In this document: positions 1 to 13,000 of the stretch, piece after piece
Layout: each line of letters begins with the position of its first letter
Position numbering within the stretch: position 1 is the first letter of the stretch
Assembly (NCBI GenBank): GCA_012295275.1
Contig: CM022666.1
Span: 2,628,616 to 2,692,615 of the forward strand
Direction: 5' to 3'
DNA: 64,000 nt
Origin: Chrysomallon squamiferum
Lineage: Eukaryota; Mollusca; Gastropoda; Neomphalida; Peltospiridae
Translations under genes and position numbers: made by a program
The notes under the pieces: model-generated
What the model was told of the DNA's origin: nothing
What the model saw: the letters and a program-made list of their open reading frames with translations, nothing else
Databases searched by the model: none

Positions 1-1195
1 TGATTATATTATTAAATGATTTTTATATTTCTTTTTGTTTATATTTAGAAAAACAACAAAACATTCATAGGTATCATAACTGCAGTTTTTTTGAGTCCAT
101 CATTATCAAGTAGATTAAATAATTTTCATATGGAAAATCTGGTATAAACTTTTAATTATCATGAGTTATAATAAAGAAAAGAGATATTTGATGATATAAT
201 TTAAAGCAAAACATAGCTCATTAATAATGATAGAGAGATGGTTGGCGATTTTATAATTCATGACAATAATAACTAAAAGACGAAAACAATACAAATATAT
301 ATATATTTTTTTTTATTTGTAAAAACAACGGTAAGTTTATAATTTCTTTTTAAATGATAAAATCATTTTTAAATAGTATAAAATGTACAGCGATTTTGCT
401 TTTAAGGCACTTTCATCACTAGTGAGATCACCTGGGCAACACTGACCTATGGTGATATCAACAGACACCATACATTTAATTTGTTCTGCTATACACTTTT
501 TACTAACTGATTTGATCCTTAAATAGACTGTTAACCATAACAAATACAAGTAATACTGTTATTTAAATTATTTTGAAACAGAAGTAGAGTTGGCAAAAAG
601 TTGTTTTGTAATTTAGAAAGAAAAAATAATTCATGAGTTTGGTAATGCTGTAGTAACCAAATTTGTTTGTGTATAAGATTCGGTGAATGATCATTTAAAC
701 ATTTGTAGGGGTGGAGTGCTTTGTGCAAATGGCTAAAATAAATGTTAAAGAATGGGTGTTATAGCACATAACTAAGTTAGAAATTTTAAATTCAATTGCT
801 TCGGTTTTCATTGTGACATTACATATAATAAAAATACTTCAGAGAATGTAATTATTTTTTAAAAGACAGTGTAATAATTATAAAAATAATTGACAAGTAA
901 CTTGTTTGTGGAACTTAAAAGAGAATAAAGTTACATAAACTGCATTTGCAGAACCACAGAGTATGTAGAATTCATTTCTAATTGCCCAGATCAATGATAT
1001 ATTTAAAACTTAATACATTTATGTCATTTTCATTTATTTTTACTACATCTGTAGTGTTGTTTTTATGAAAAGAGAGATTAACAGACTTACTACATTAATT
1101 AAGCAGATTAAAACTTTCAACAGTTCACAAGATGTACTGATACTTTGATTGCATACAGATTAAGAATGTTTTTCATTTTCTTTTCTTTCCCCTAG
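1..1195. other. Intron or upstream part of the TFDP gene, no exon seen
   Basis: AT-rich sequence before the first recognised coding exon of the DP gene. That exon begins after CCCTAG at 1195 and opens with two bases of a split codon, so at least one coding exon lies upstream, beyond the window or unrecognised in it. The short open stretches here are low-complexity and give no family signal. Confidence 0.6.
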
Positions 1196-4100
1196 GGCAA
1201 GGAAGTCCTGTAAGGATTGTGACCCCAACAAAGTCAGCCAATGGCAATGAATTGCGAGATGACATTTACAAGTTTTACAAAAATACTGGCTTAGAGAATC
1301 TGGCAAAAGAGGTGAGATAGCAGTCCAAATTACATTTACGTCATAAGAGGGTTGGCGTCTTAAGGTAGTCATTTCATTAAAAAAAAAAAACAGGACATGG
1401 AAGAAACCACCTAATTTTGATAATCTATTTATTTGCATTTTTTAAACAACATATAGTATCTGTGTTTAATAAATAGGTAAAACAAGGATAGTTTCTGTTC
1501 ACAGTGGCAGGTTGAATCAGCCAAAACATTTCTTTGCTTCAGTTTTGTATGTGACCTGATGATGAAAAAGCAAAGCCTGTCATTTCTGTGATGTATAAAG
1601 GCTTCTACTGCAGAGAACATAATAGTCAGTTGGTTATAGCTTCTTGAATGGCAGGATGTTCATTCTGAGCTGTTGGAAAGATGATGAATTGTATGTTGTT
1701 TGAGCCTTAAACTGGATAAATCAGAAGTACATTGTCTTCAAGTCTGGAAAGAGTTACTGATGAATGCTATCGTCAAATCTGGAAAGAGTTACTGATGAAC
1801 TCTATCATCTCTTTGTCTGCCATCATCCTCTGCTCATTTAGCAGTCATATGAGAATTGTATTTTGGTGACTAGAGTTTGGTTCCACATCTCTGAAAATCT
1901 CTGGGTGATGCTGCTACAAAATAAGATGAACATGTAAAGATTTCTGGGCAAAAAATGTGCTAACCCTCATCGCAGCCATTTCGAACAAATAAGGATTTTG
2001 TGATACATTACTGAGTTACAATAAATACTTGACAATTAATTCATTTAATTTCATTCAGAAGCAAAAAATGAATTCTTTTGTTGATTTCTGGCTAGATGTG
2101 TGTTGTTCTTTTCTAAATGTCAACAACAACAAACAAAAAAAAGAAGAGAAAAGAAAAGAAGCCAATTTTTAAATTAACTTGTACAGCCTTCTATTAAATA
2201 TTTTCCGGCAGTGAATGTAGTCTGTTTCTGAACTCAAAAATTCAAAGGAAAAATTCAGTAGGTTTGGCAGTTTAGAAATAGGGCCAGTTTAAGCTGAGAG
2301 GTTGTGGTAGGATAAGTTCATGACGCCAAAATTTGATTATGTTTACCCCAAAACTAAAATTCCTATGCATACTGTTTAAATACAGACTTCATTGCTTACA
2401 ACCACACTGACCTTGTGACAACATTTGAAGGTTACCACTGAAAAGATATATTTTTAAAATATATAGTAGTTATGGTACATAATTTTTAAAAGGTGTTGAA
2501 CCAGCTAACAATAAACTGTGATAATTCAGTATCAGTTACAAACAAAAATTACAGGAAAAAAAAAAAATTAATCTGCGTGATTGCATTTTCATTGTTGAAT
2601 AACTAGAGAATACAGAGACACTTTACAAATAATACAAGTAAATGCTGTTTCTGCAAATGTTATTTATAAAATCATTAGATATGGAAGAGTCGATTGGTAT
2701 AAAAAAAAAAAAAAAAAAAATCAAAGTCATCCATGGCTATTAGACTGTGGCTGTGACAAGACCTGCTTTATTTCAATGAAGAAAATAATAGATTCATCAG
2801 CATTATCAGGATAACAGCAGTAGCAGCCTTTCTTCTTCAGGAAGTCGATGTTTTCTATAAAACAAAGTAAAAATACTTTGACATATACACAATTATGATT
2901 ACAGTTTTGTTATCAGGTGAAACAGTCTATTTATAATATAAAATAAGTATGATAGTCTGGCTTTTTCTTTTCTTTTATTTTCTTCTTTGCTTGCTTGTTT
3001 TTTTTAAAGAAGTACAACACATTTGTCACTTGTTAAGATTTAGGTTTCAGAAACTTAAAAAAGCCAGTATGTGCACTTACAAAAGCCACAAAGCCTTTGT
3101 CAAGACTCATGTTTCCATTTGCAAGAAGGACAGTCATCATCACAAAAAATCAGCAATTTTGAGAGGTAGCCAGTGGAAAAAAAGTTACAAAAATACCCAT
3201 CAGAATCTCACAATAACCACTTTTACAACAATGAAATACTGAAGAAAGAAAAAAGAAGATAATAAGCAAAAGTTTGTCTCAGGTCATTCTTAGCAACAAA
3301 GACGACTAAAGTTAGATTTAGGAATACACTTCCAGTCACCAGTCTCTGTGACAGTCAGGCCAAACTGGCTGTCAGCTTGTGAATCACATGGGTAACTGTT
3401 ACTTGTAATGAATAAAATTTTCTTTGAGAGCCCACAGAAGTTGAGGTTGTTTGTGCTTCCTTTTCCTTGGAGACAGGGAAGGCAGAAGTGGTTTTTTTCT
3501 CTGTCCATGTCTTTTTCTCTGTTCTCTAATTCAGTGCAATATTGTTGTGCCTGGCAAGCTTTGGTGTTTGTTTTTTCTTCCATCTCCGTTTCTATTGATA
3601 ATATTTAAGGTAATGAAATGGAACGATCTTCTTTGATGATTCTGCATTAAACTGTATGGCAAGTTTTGTCCAGGCTGTTGTAGAGGTCCTGGGCAACATG
3701 ATGCAGCAACATGTTTTAAACTGCCAATTTCAGCATTGCAAGGCCCTTCCCCGAGGTTTCTAGTCCAGTATCTTTCATGAAAAATGGAGGGTTGACAATT
3801 TTTGTCCACTCTTTGTACTTTCTAGGCAGCCATCACTTGTTGTATACCTTTGGCTTTATATTGGTAAAAGCAACTGACATTTTCACAAATGTCCATGCAG
3901 AGAAGCTATTGTTGATGTTGCCATTGGACACTGCTAATGTGTCCAGCAGAAGTTACCAGGTCCTCCTCGTGTTATATCAAGAATTGGTCAGATGGAGTTT
4001 CTTTGTTGACCAGGACAATGGTATCCTCAACGCAACTGATTCTGGGACATTTGGCACACCAGTTGCCACTCTGTCCAATACATTTTCTTGCCCACAAGGT

Positions 4101-7100
4101 CATTGAGGGCTTCTTGTAAACTCTGCCTGGAACCTATGATTCCACATTCTGTGTTCTTTCTTTCAACATATTTCAGAGGCAGATAGTGACAAGGATGCTT
4201 GTCATGAAGTGTCATGTAAACATCATCACATTTACTTCCCATCACCTTGCCCCAGTGATCATTCCATGCAAAAAGATTTTTTATGGCTGTTATCATTATA
4301 TCCACATTCACCCAGTGTTTGTAGAGGCAAATTCTCAGTCTGCTGTATTTGTCTTTTTTGAATGCAGTGATACGAACTTGGAGAAAAATGATCTTCTGTC
4401 AGACTTAGTCTGAAACAGCTTGTATGCTTCTTTCATCAAGATTGATCAATGAATCATGTAGGTTTGTGAGTCTTTGCACTCACAGATGATGAGGATGGAT
4501 TTTCTGTTAAGATATCACGTGTTTAAAAAATAATTCTTGGTTGCCTGAGAGGTTTCTTATGGAAAATCATTACTTTAAGTTTTTCTTAAGGTCATCTTTA
4601 TTTGCAGCAGTCATTAAAAACTTCCAGATAAATCCTAGTTCCTTCCTCAGATTTCATGGATATGTAGTAGTTAATTTCATAATACATCTCTAGACACTAC
4701 CTCTCTCTTTTTTATGTTCTGAATTTAAGATTCTGACATATCATTTTGAAGCTGGTCTTGAATACTGATGGAAAATTGCAACTCCATTCTAATCTTTGTT
4801 CTGTGAAGTCTTTGAGCCTTCGGTGTGATTCCTTTTCTTGGAGACTTGATATTGGTCAGACTGTCAACCACAGCATACATCCCAGGTGAATGTGGCATGT
4901 TCTGTTTCACTCTCAAGACTGTTTTATGTTGGGTACTTTTGTTGTAGTAATCTGTTGAGACTGAAGAAACAGCTAAGGAGCCTAACACATGAGTAGCTGA
5001 TGTTGAGGAGCAGAATGGTGGCAATGGACAGTGTTCATTTTGGCTTGTAAAGACTCAAAGCTTCCATTGCTGTTAGTTGAGCCTTCTTTGCAGCTTGTTG
5101 CTGTTTCCTTAGGCAATTAATCTATGTCCACTTCTAAGAGGAGAGCTGAGCATAGTACATTTGCTGACCTAGGCAGTTTTTGCTTCTCTTTTTGTCTCTT
5201 GCCTTTTGAGCCTTTTTCTGTTTCAATGTGTTGAGTTAAAGATGCTCAGATTTCCTATATTGAATATACACTGACCCATACTTCTGCTGTACCTACCCAG
5301 GCTTAGTGCTTGTGTACATCTGATATTTTTGATGATGGTGATAAAAAACTTGAAGTCTCAATATTTATCCTGAATTCAAAATTACATCTTTTACATCAAA
5401 AATTGCCACCTTAAATATTTTTGAAATGAAAGAGCATATTAAGGAATTGGTGCCTTATTTTAGATGAGGCACTGGAAAAATGGTTGATATTAATCTCTGG
5501 AAGTCAGTGGAACTTTTCAAGAGTTTGATGAATATCTAAATATTTAAGGGAGGAATGGGGACTGTGAAAGAATGACAAAATTTAAAGGTGAACTGAATCT
5601 TATTGAGAATCAGTAATAAAGGAAAAGGGTGAAGAAATTATTAATTTAATTCAGAAAAATGTGTTATCTGTTTTTATTTGTTTATTTTACATGCTTGAGG
5701 GTTGAGGTGAGATGAACCCTTCTCTAGATAATGTTGAACAAAGTCTATGAATATTCCACCATGCCCTTTAAAAGTTTTCTTTTAGATGTTGATACTTTTG
5801 CATACAGGTGCTTGTCCTCTGGCATTTCTTTTGTTCCTTGCACTTAGAACACTCAGTATAGTCACCACATTTAATACCTGGGATAACTGGAGTTGGAAGT
5901 ACAAATTCTGGTCTTTTCGAGAGCTTAGTTCCAGGGTTTCTGTTGTTTTTTTGGCAGGTGCCAAGAAATGCAAAATATGTCCCTGATTTTTTTCATGTCA
6001 AAAGTACCACTTTTTCTAATGGTATAGAAAAAAAAAGTTATATTTGTATAGATTTCTTTGAAGTAATTTTTCAGTTTAAAAATCCTTTTCATCATTATTA
6101 TCTGAAAAAGTTTACATTGCCATGTTATAAACTTCTGAAGCAAGACATGAAATCAGTATTATTCTACATATAATTCTTTGTGAATTTCAGTAAAAAGAGA
6201 TCACATCAAAATGGCCAGAAAAATTTAAGACAGTGACTATAAGACAATGTTCATTATGGCCTAAAAATTACGGTGGAAAAAAAAAAAAAAAAAAAGATAT
6301 ACAAAATAATTCATTTAACAAAGCAATTGAATTCAGCTAGGTAATTGAATCTTAAATGTCACTATTGACAGAAGCTACAACAATAACAAGTTACATTGTT
6401 ATGGGTAATTCCCAGATGGTAATCTTACAAAAATGTCAGTGAGTTCCGATGTTGACTTGAGATATTTGAATCATAATCCTTAGCTGGAAAGATTGCTGCA
6501 GCTATCAACTACATTTTTTTTTAATTATATTTTCTTGTTTTTTTTCATAAAACAGCTAATAAAACATAGATCTATCTCTTAATTGATAAAAATCATTCAC
6601 ATGGCAATGGTCAAAAGTATTTTTTATTATTTTTAAAATAATAATAATTATTATTAACTGTTAATTTGGAATATGAAAATAAATGGTCTAATGTTCAGGT
6701 TTAATATAATTATAAGCTGTTTACATCTGTAACATAACATTTTGCAAAATGAAGAAAAATACTGCATATTTGTTGACAGCTGTTGATATTGATTTGTGTA
6801 GAAAAACTCTGTGATGACTGTGATGTTTTATTAAAAAAATAAAAAATAAGCTTTGATTTTTTTTTAAATTTATTTATTAATTTTTTTTTTAAAGCTATTA
6901 TTTTAAAAATTAACTAAGTTAATAAATGTTATAATAATTTTGTTATTTATTTGTTTATTATCATTTTTAAAGGTTAATTTATAAAAACACCATTTTGTTT
7001 TGTTTTTATTAATGCTGTTAATATAAAGAGGGGTGATATTTCTTCAAGTCAGTAAAAAAAACTAAAATAATAATAATACAATAAATAAATAAAAATAAAT

Positions 7101-9966
7101 AAATAAATAAAATAAATGAATTAGTCATTTCTCTTTCTTTTTATTAAGAAATAAAAATGTATTTTATATCTAAGTTGCTTTTGCAACAACAAAAAACGAC
7201 CAACTGAAAATGTGTAATTTTTAAATCATGTTTTTACATAGTTACAAAATATAAATTTATTCATTTAAGAAAAACATTTATTTATTTGTTTTACTAATTA
7301 TTTAAAATCAACAACAACAAAATTTAGACAATAACATTTGTGAAATTCATCAAAGAATCAGGGGAAAAAAAAGATGGGATTTCTTTTATAAAAGCATTCT
7401 TCAAAAAGTAAACCAAGTGTATTGTTTTCAGACTTGTGTACCATCTTGAACCAAATCCGTTTTTCATGCCTCAGCATTTAACACGAATCACTGCAGGACA
7501 TCGCATTTAACATCGCATTTAATTTCAAAGATTTGGGCCGTGTAAAATAACACACACGGGAGGGACACTCTCCCTAACTGATTTGCACACACCCAGATGA
7601 AAAATTGCTTCAGTTAAATGTTAGATAACTTCCTGACGGCCTGGGCTGCCTTTGTTCTCCCACAGTGTTTACTTCTTGCCTGTGTGGGTATCCTGTGCTC
7701 ACCAGCCAGCAAGCAAAAGCTCCCGAAGTCTTGTCTATTGTTACCTTTTGAACTCTCTCAGGTCATTTTGTATGAGGAACGTTAACAAGAGGCAGGGGTA
7801 CTGTGGCGTGACCCAAATAGGGCTCGTTTCGCACCTGTCGCTCATTTCAATGATAATGGGGGGAAAAAGAAGTGGGGCTGGCTTCTTCTGCCTTCCCAGT
7901 CACCACCTGGATGGCAAGCCACTCTACAGGTTTCTCACACAGAGAGTGTGTGTGTGTGTGTGTGTCTTAATTCTGGATACTGAACTGTCGTGTCAATGTA
8001 AGCCCATATTTAAATTCATTTTGATTTGTACTGCGATGCGTGGCTTTGTTATACTAAGTTGTGTTTACAATGTTAGCATATTTATTTATTTATCTAGTAT
8101 ATATATATATACGTGTGTGTGTGTGTGTGTGGTTCATTGTATAAATTGTTTTTAAATTTTGTTACTAGACCCATATTTTGACTTCATTCAGATTTTCAAT
8201 ATTTAACCAAACTGTTGTCAGAATATTGGTTCATATATTTTATATTGTATTATTGTTAAGTTTTTTTTTTTAATGTATTTTTGTTATTAGTACCTATGGA
8301 ATGTAATTCTCAAATCAGTTTGTAATGACATAATTGAAACTAATATAAAACTTTATTTCTATTGGTTTAAATTGTCAGTACTTTCAGCATGTAACTTAGA
8401 GCAGAGTCACATGATCTGTTTTAATAACATAAGCTTATGTAACATATGATTGGTTTTGATTCCCATACTCAGTAGTGCTGGCTTACAACATAAAGAGAGG
8501 TGAATAGCTTTGAGCTGTTTTGAGAACAAGCTGATGTTGATATAACTTAGATTGCTTTTAGTTTTGTGTTATTACTATCAGAGCTTCAGTGTGTTTGTGT
8601 GTCTGGTAACAGTACAAGAGGTAGGAAGTGTAAGACGTGTGTAAACAACTGGATTAGATAACAGGCATTAAAAAGTCAAAAGAAGTTTTAATGGGGAATT
8701 TACATTAAGAGTTAGTCAAGTGAAAGCTATGCTCATACAGATTCGTGTTTAAGTTATTTTGGTTCCATTGGGAGCATGTATTACAGTTTCTATTTTGATG
8801 TCAACTTTTATTCTGAATTTTAATTGCATCTATCTCTGTTTGCACAGTTTTTTTACATTGTATTTTTAATTTAGCTGTTGAATTTTCATTAAGTTTTGCT
8901 TTTACCATAGATGATGTATTTTTCATGCTGGGATACAATTAAACATTTATTCCTTTAATTAATATGGGTGTGTGATTTAAGGATATAATTTTGAGCAGGT
9001 TATCTTAGGGATTTTGTTTTGGGGTTAAACATTTTATATATTTCCTTTATTATTATTATGTTTTATAATTTTAATTTTAATTTTTTTGTTTTTGTTTTTT
9101 TTTGGCAGTGAATTAATTCATTATTATAATTTTATGAACAAAACATATATAAAGGTTCCACATGGGTGCATTACATTATCTTTATAACTGTTATTTGTAC
9201 AATATTTGATGATAATGTTATTGTTATTGTTTTTGTTATTATTGTAGGCTGGTATAATCGATGCTAATGGTGATTTGAAAGCATGTAAAGACCAGCAGAC
9301 AGGAAAATGTGAGTGTTTATTTATTAATTTGCTCCTGCTCTGTCAGTTATTTTTCATTGTTATATATAAATGTATATTTTAAATTAACTTTGTTATTATA
9401 GATAAATCTACATTTTAAATTGAATAAAGTCTCTTCTTTCACTGTAAAACATTTCCATTTAACAGTAAATATAAAACATTTTATTAAAATAAAAATTAAT
9501 TTTTTTTTTTTTTTTAAGGTAAATTTATCTGTATGAATGTGTTTTTTTTTTTTTTTTTTTTCCTTTTAATAATTAATTAAAAACTATATTTAAGTTAGTC
9601 ATATAAATACATTAATCCAGATTAACTATAATTTAGGACTTTTTTGTGTTGGTTATAATTATGAACATAATGTTTCTTTCAGCTATTCAGTTTGTGGCTG
9701 TGCCAATTACAAATTCTCCACAAAATAAAATGTCACCTCAACTTCTGCCTAAGACTCAAAATTATCAGGTTTGTTTTCCAGCGAATCTTTAAAAAAAAAA
9801 AAAAAAAAAAAAAATTTAAGATTATATTTCAACTTTCTGAAAGTTTATAGTATGTTAACTGAATTAAATATCCATTTTGAAATTTGGTCTGGCATAATCC
9901 TAGTCAGGTTGTGTTTGATGGTATGTTTTCAAAAATTAGTCAGTTATTAATATTTCTTCCAATCTA

Positions 9967-10038
<72 letters not shown>

Positions 10039-13000
10039 CAGGAAAATTACTAGTTTGTGATATTTTTTCCTTTTAAAAATACTTTCACTAAGTTTTATAT
10101 TTTTTTGTTTCTGCCAATGTAGGGTTCACCTCAGTACATTGCCTCAAGTCCTGCTCGTGCAACACTGGGACAGATGGAGGGTTCACCCTGGGCAGCTCGC
10201 AAACGTCTTCCAGAAATCACGCTGGAAGCCGAATTTAATAATGACAGGTTTGAATCAGCAAGCTTCTTTTTATACAGTAGTCTTCAGAGTTGTTTTATGT
10301 AGTAAAGTTAAATTATAATAATAAAATCTCTTTTTAGCAAGTTGCATTTCTTAAGTTAAACCTTTTCAGAGTTGTTTTATATAAAAGTTAAATTATAGTA
10401 ATAAAAACTGTGATAAAATTACGACAGTAATTTTTATTTTTCTTAGCAAGTTGTGTTTCATAGGTTAAATCTTAATGTTTTGAAATTTTTAAATTAGTTC
10501 TTTAAAATCTTAGTTAAAAATATAAAATATGCCTTTTTTCTTTTTTTTTCACTTTGCTGCTCTGAAAAGACTTTTATAACTTATTTTATCAAAGATGTCT
10601 GTTTTGTCCACAATGATTATCTTGACTCAGTTCAAAAGTGTATTTGTTTTGTCAGAGGTTAAGTTTGTTTTTCTTCTTACACCACATAAATTGCAGTAAA
10701 CGAAGTAAGAAAGGTGAGAAAGGTGGGAAAGGTTTGAGGCACTTCTCCATGAAGGTGTGTGAGAAGGTGCAGCTGAAAGGTGTCACATCCTACAACGAGG
10801 TGGCCGATGAGCTCGTCACAGAGTTCAGCGATCCCAGAAACTTGACATCTCCATCTGATGGAATCAAGTTGGTTACAGTTAATTTTCATAATGATGTAGA
10901 TACATATGATACATATGTTAATAAATGTGTAAGATTAAAAAAAATCAGATAACAAGTGTTGTGTGTTCCATGGACAACAGTATTTCGTAGAGATTCAGCA
11001 AGAATAAGTGTAGCATATTATTTATTGAATAGATTGTATGAAAAGTAAGAATTTAGAACACCTTATATTTTATTGGGAAAAAGATCCTAAAATTTAAAAT
11101 TAAAATGTAATATTGAGGAGAAATAATAGAATATGCTTAGATGACACTAATTTTGTATTCCATGCATTTCTTTTATTTTCTTTTCCAAAAATTGTTCCAT
11201 TAAGATTTTCATTGAAGTTGGAATAGTGATTATGAAACAACTTTTCACTAATAGTGAGGAAACAGACAGACAATTTACTCTGTAAACTAGTATTGAAAGA
11301 AAAATTAATTTTTTTAAACTACAAATTTTGTTTTATATCTTAATGTATAGCATTCTTGTTTTATTTCAGTACGACCAAAAAAATATTCGAAGAAGAGTTT
11401 ACGATGCGCTGAATGTGCTTATGGCGATGAACATAATTTCAAAAGAAAAGAAAGAAATAAAATGGATAGGACTGCCGACAAATTCTGCTCAGGAATGTAA
11501 CAATTTAGAGGTTAGTGTCTTACCTTACACATGTCTGAAGTTTGTTTTAGTCAAATAACATCTGTAGTAGGATGTCAGTATTGCAATAGTGTCATGGTGA
11601 TTGCTGTGCACTTATGATTGTTCACTATTCTCCAAATATTCCTCATGTTTGTTTGTAATTATTTTATATATTTAATTATTTATTTTATATTATTTTTTGT
11701 GTACATGTAGGTGTAGGTTTTCTCTCTTATTATATTATATTATATTATATTATATTATATTATATTATATTATATTATATTATATTATATTATATTATAT
11801 TATTTTGTTTTCTGTGAAACATGAAATTAATTTATATAATACATTTTTTTTCTTCTTTTGTTTCCCATCTAGTGCAATACCCACACTTTTCAGTCTGATT
11901 TAATTGTTATACCTACTAGTCAAACATTTTCAGTTACAGAAAAAAAGACTGTTCCCTCTAGCGTGACATAACCTAAATTATATTCTTCACTATGTTGTGT
12001 AATACATCTCTATTGAAATTATTAAATGTTTTGATGTTGTTGTTGATAATTAGCTGTGAATGCTAAGCCAGCTTTGCATAGTGCTGTTCCAGATACAGAA
12101 CAATGGACTGCTAGTACTAGTGCTTAATACCCTTGACGGTTGAGCTTATTCAGTTACAGTTATTGACAAGAGGTTGTGTTAATTGACTACTGACTCACTG
12201 CAGCTTTTAACGTTTTATTTAGACTGTATATATAATTACATAAAAGGTTCAAAATATATATATAAAATATTGGGAACCAAGGAATTTGAAAAATAAATAC
12301 TTTTTGCATTCATTTCATGTTTTACTGTATATATTTGTGTGTGTTTTGTTTTGTGTTTTTTTTTTTTATATCATTTTAATGTCCTTTTGACTTGTGAAAT
12401 ATTTAGTGATTATATTGAAACAAATATTAAAGTAAAATTATAACTATATGTTTGATTGGATGGGATGGTGTTGATGGAATTTCTATTAAAATGATGCATG
12501 GTTGGTTAAAATTGAAATCAGTTTTCATTTTTTTTTTCTCCTTGAAATTTATACCTAAAAAGAGTAAATGCTTGAAAGTGTGCTTAGATGAGAATTGTAA
12601 TAACATAAAAAAAAAATGAATTTTGATCTCAACATAAGTGGCATAAAGCATAATTTTAGTTTTTCTCATTGTTCAGGTAATTGGAATTAGGAGTGCTATT
12701 TAAACACTAAAATTTGAAAAATGTATATATTTATATATTTTTTTTAATTTTTTTAATTTTAATCTTTCAGGTGGAGAAACAAAGACGACTCGAACGAATA
12801 AAACATAAAACACAACAGTTGCAAGAATTAATTTTACAAGTAAGCTTCCATCACTGAATATAGCTTTTAAAAATTAACAGAAAAGGAAGTTATTACATGT
12901 TAACATAGATGTCAGTAAAAAATATTTCACATTTTAACACCATTGCTAAATGGATAAAATAGTATTACATTTTTTTATGGAAATTTAAAGTAATGATTAA

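Noticed and set aside
3937-4119. Plus-strand open frames at 3.4-4.4 kb as host exons
   Set aside because: The coherent coding signal is on the minus strand; these are its antisense frames.
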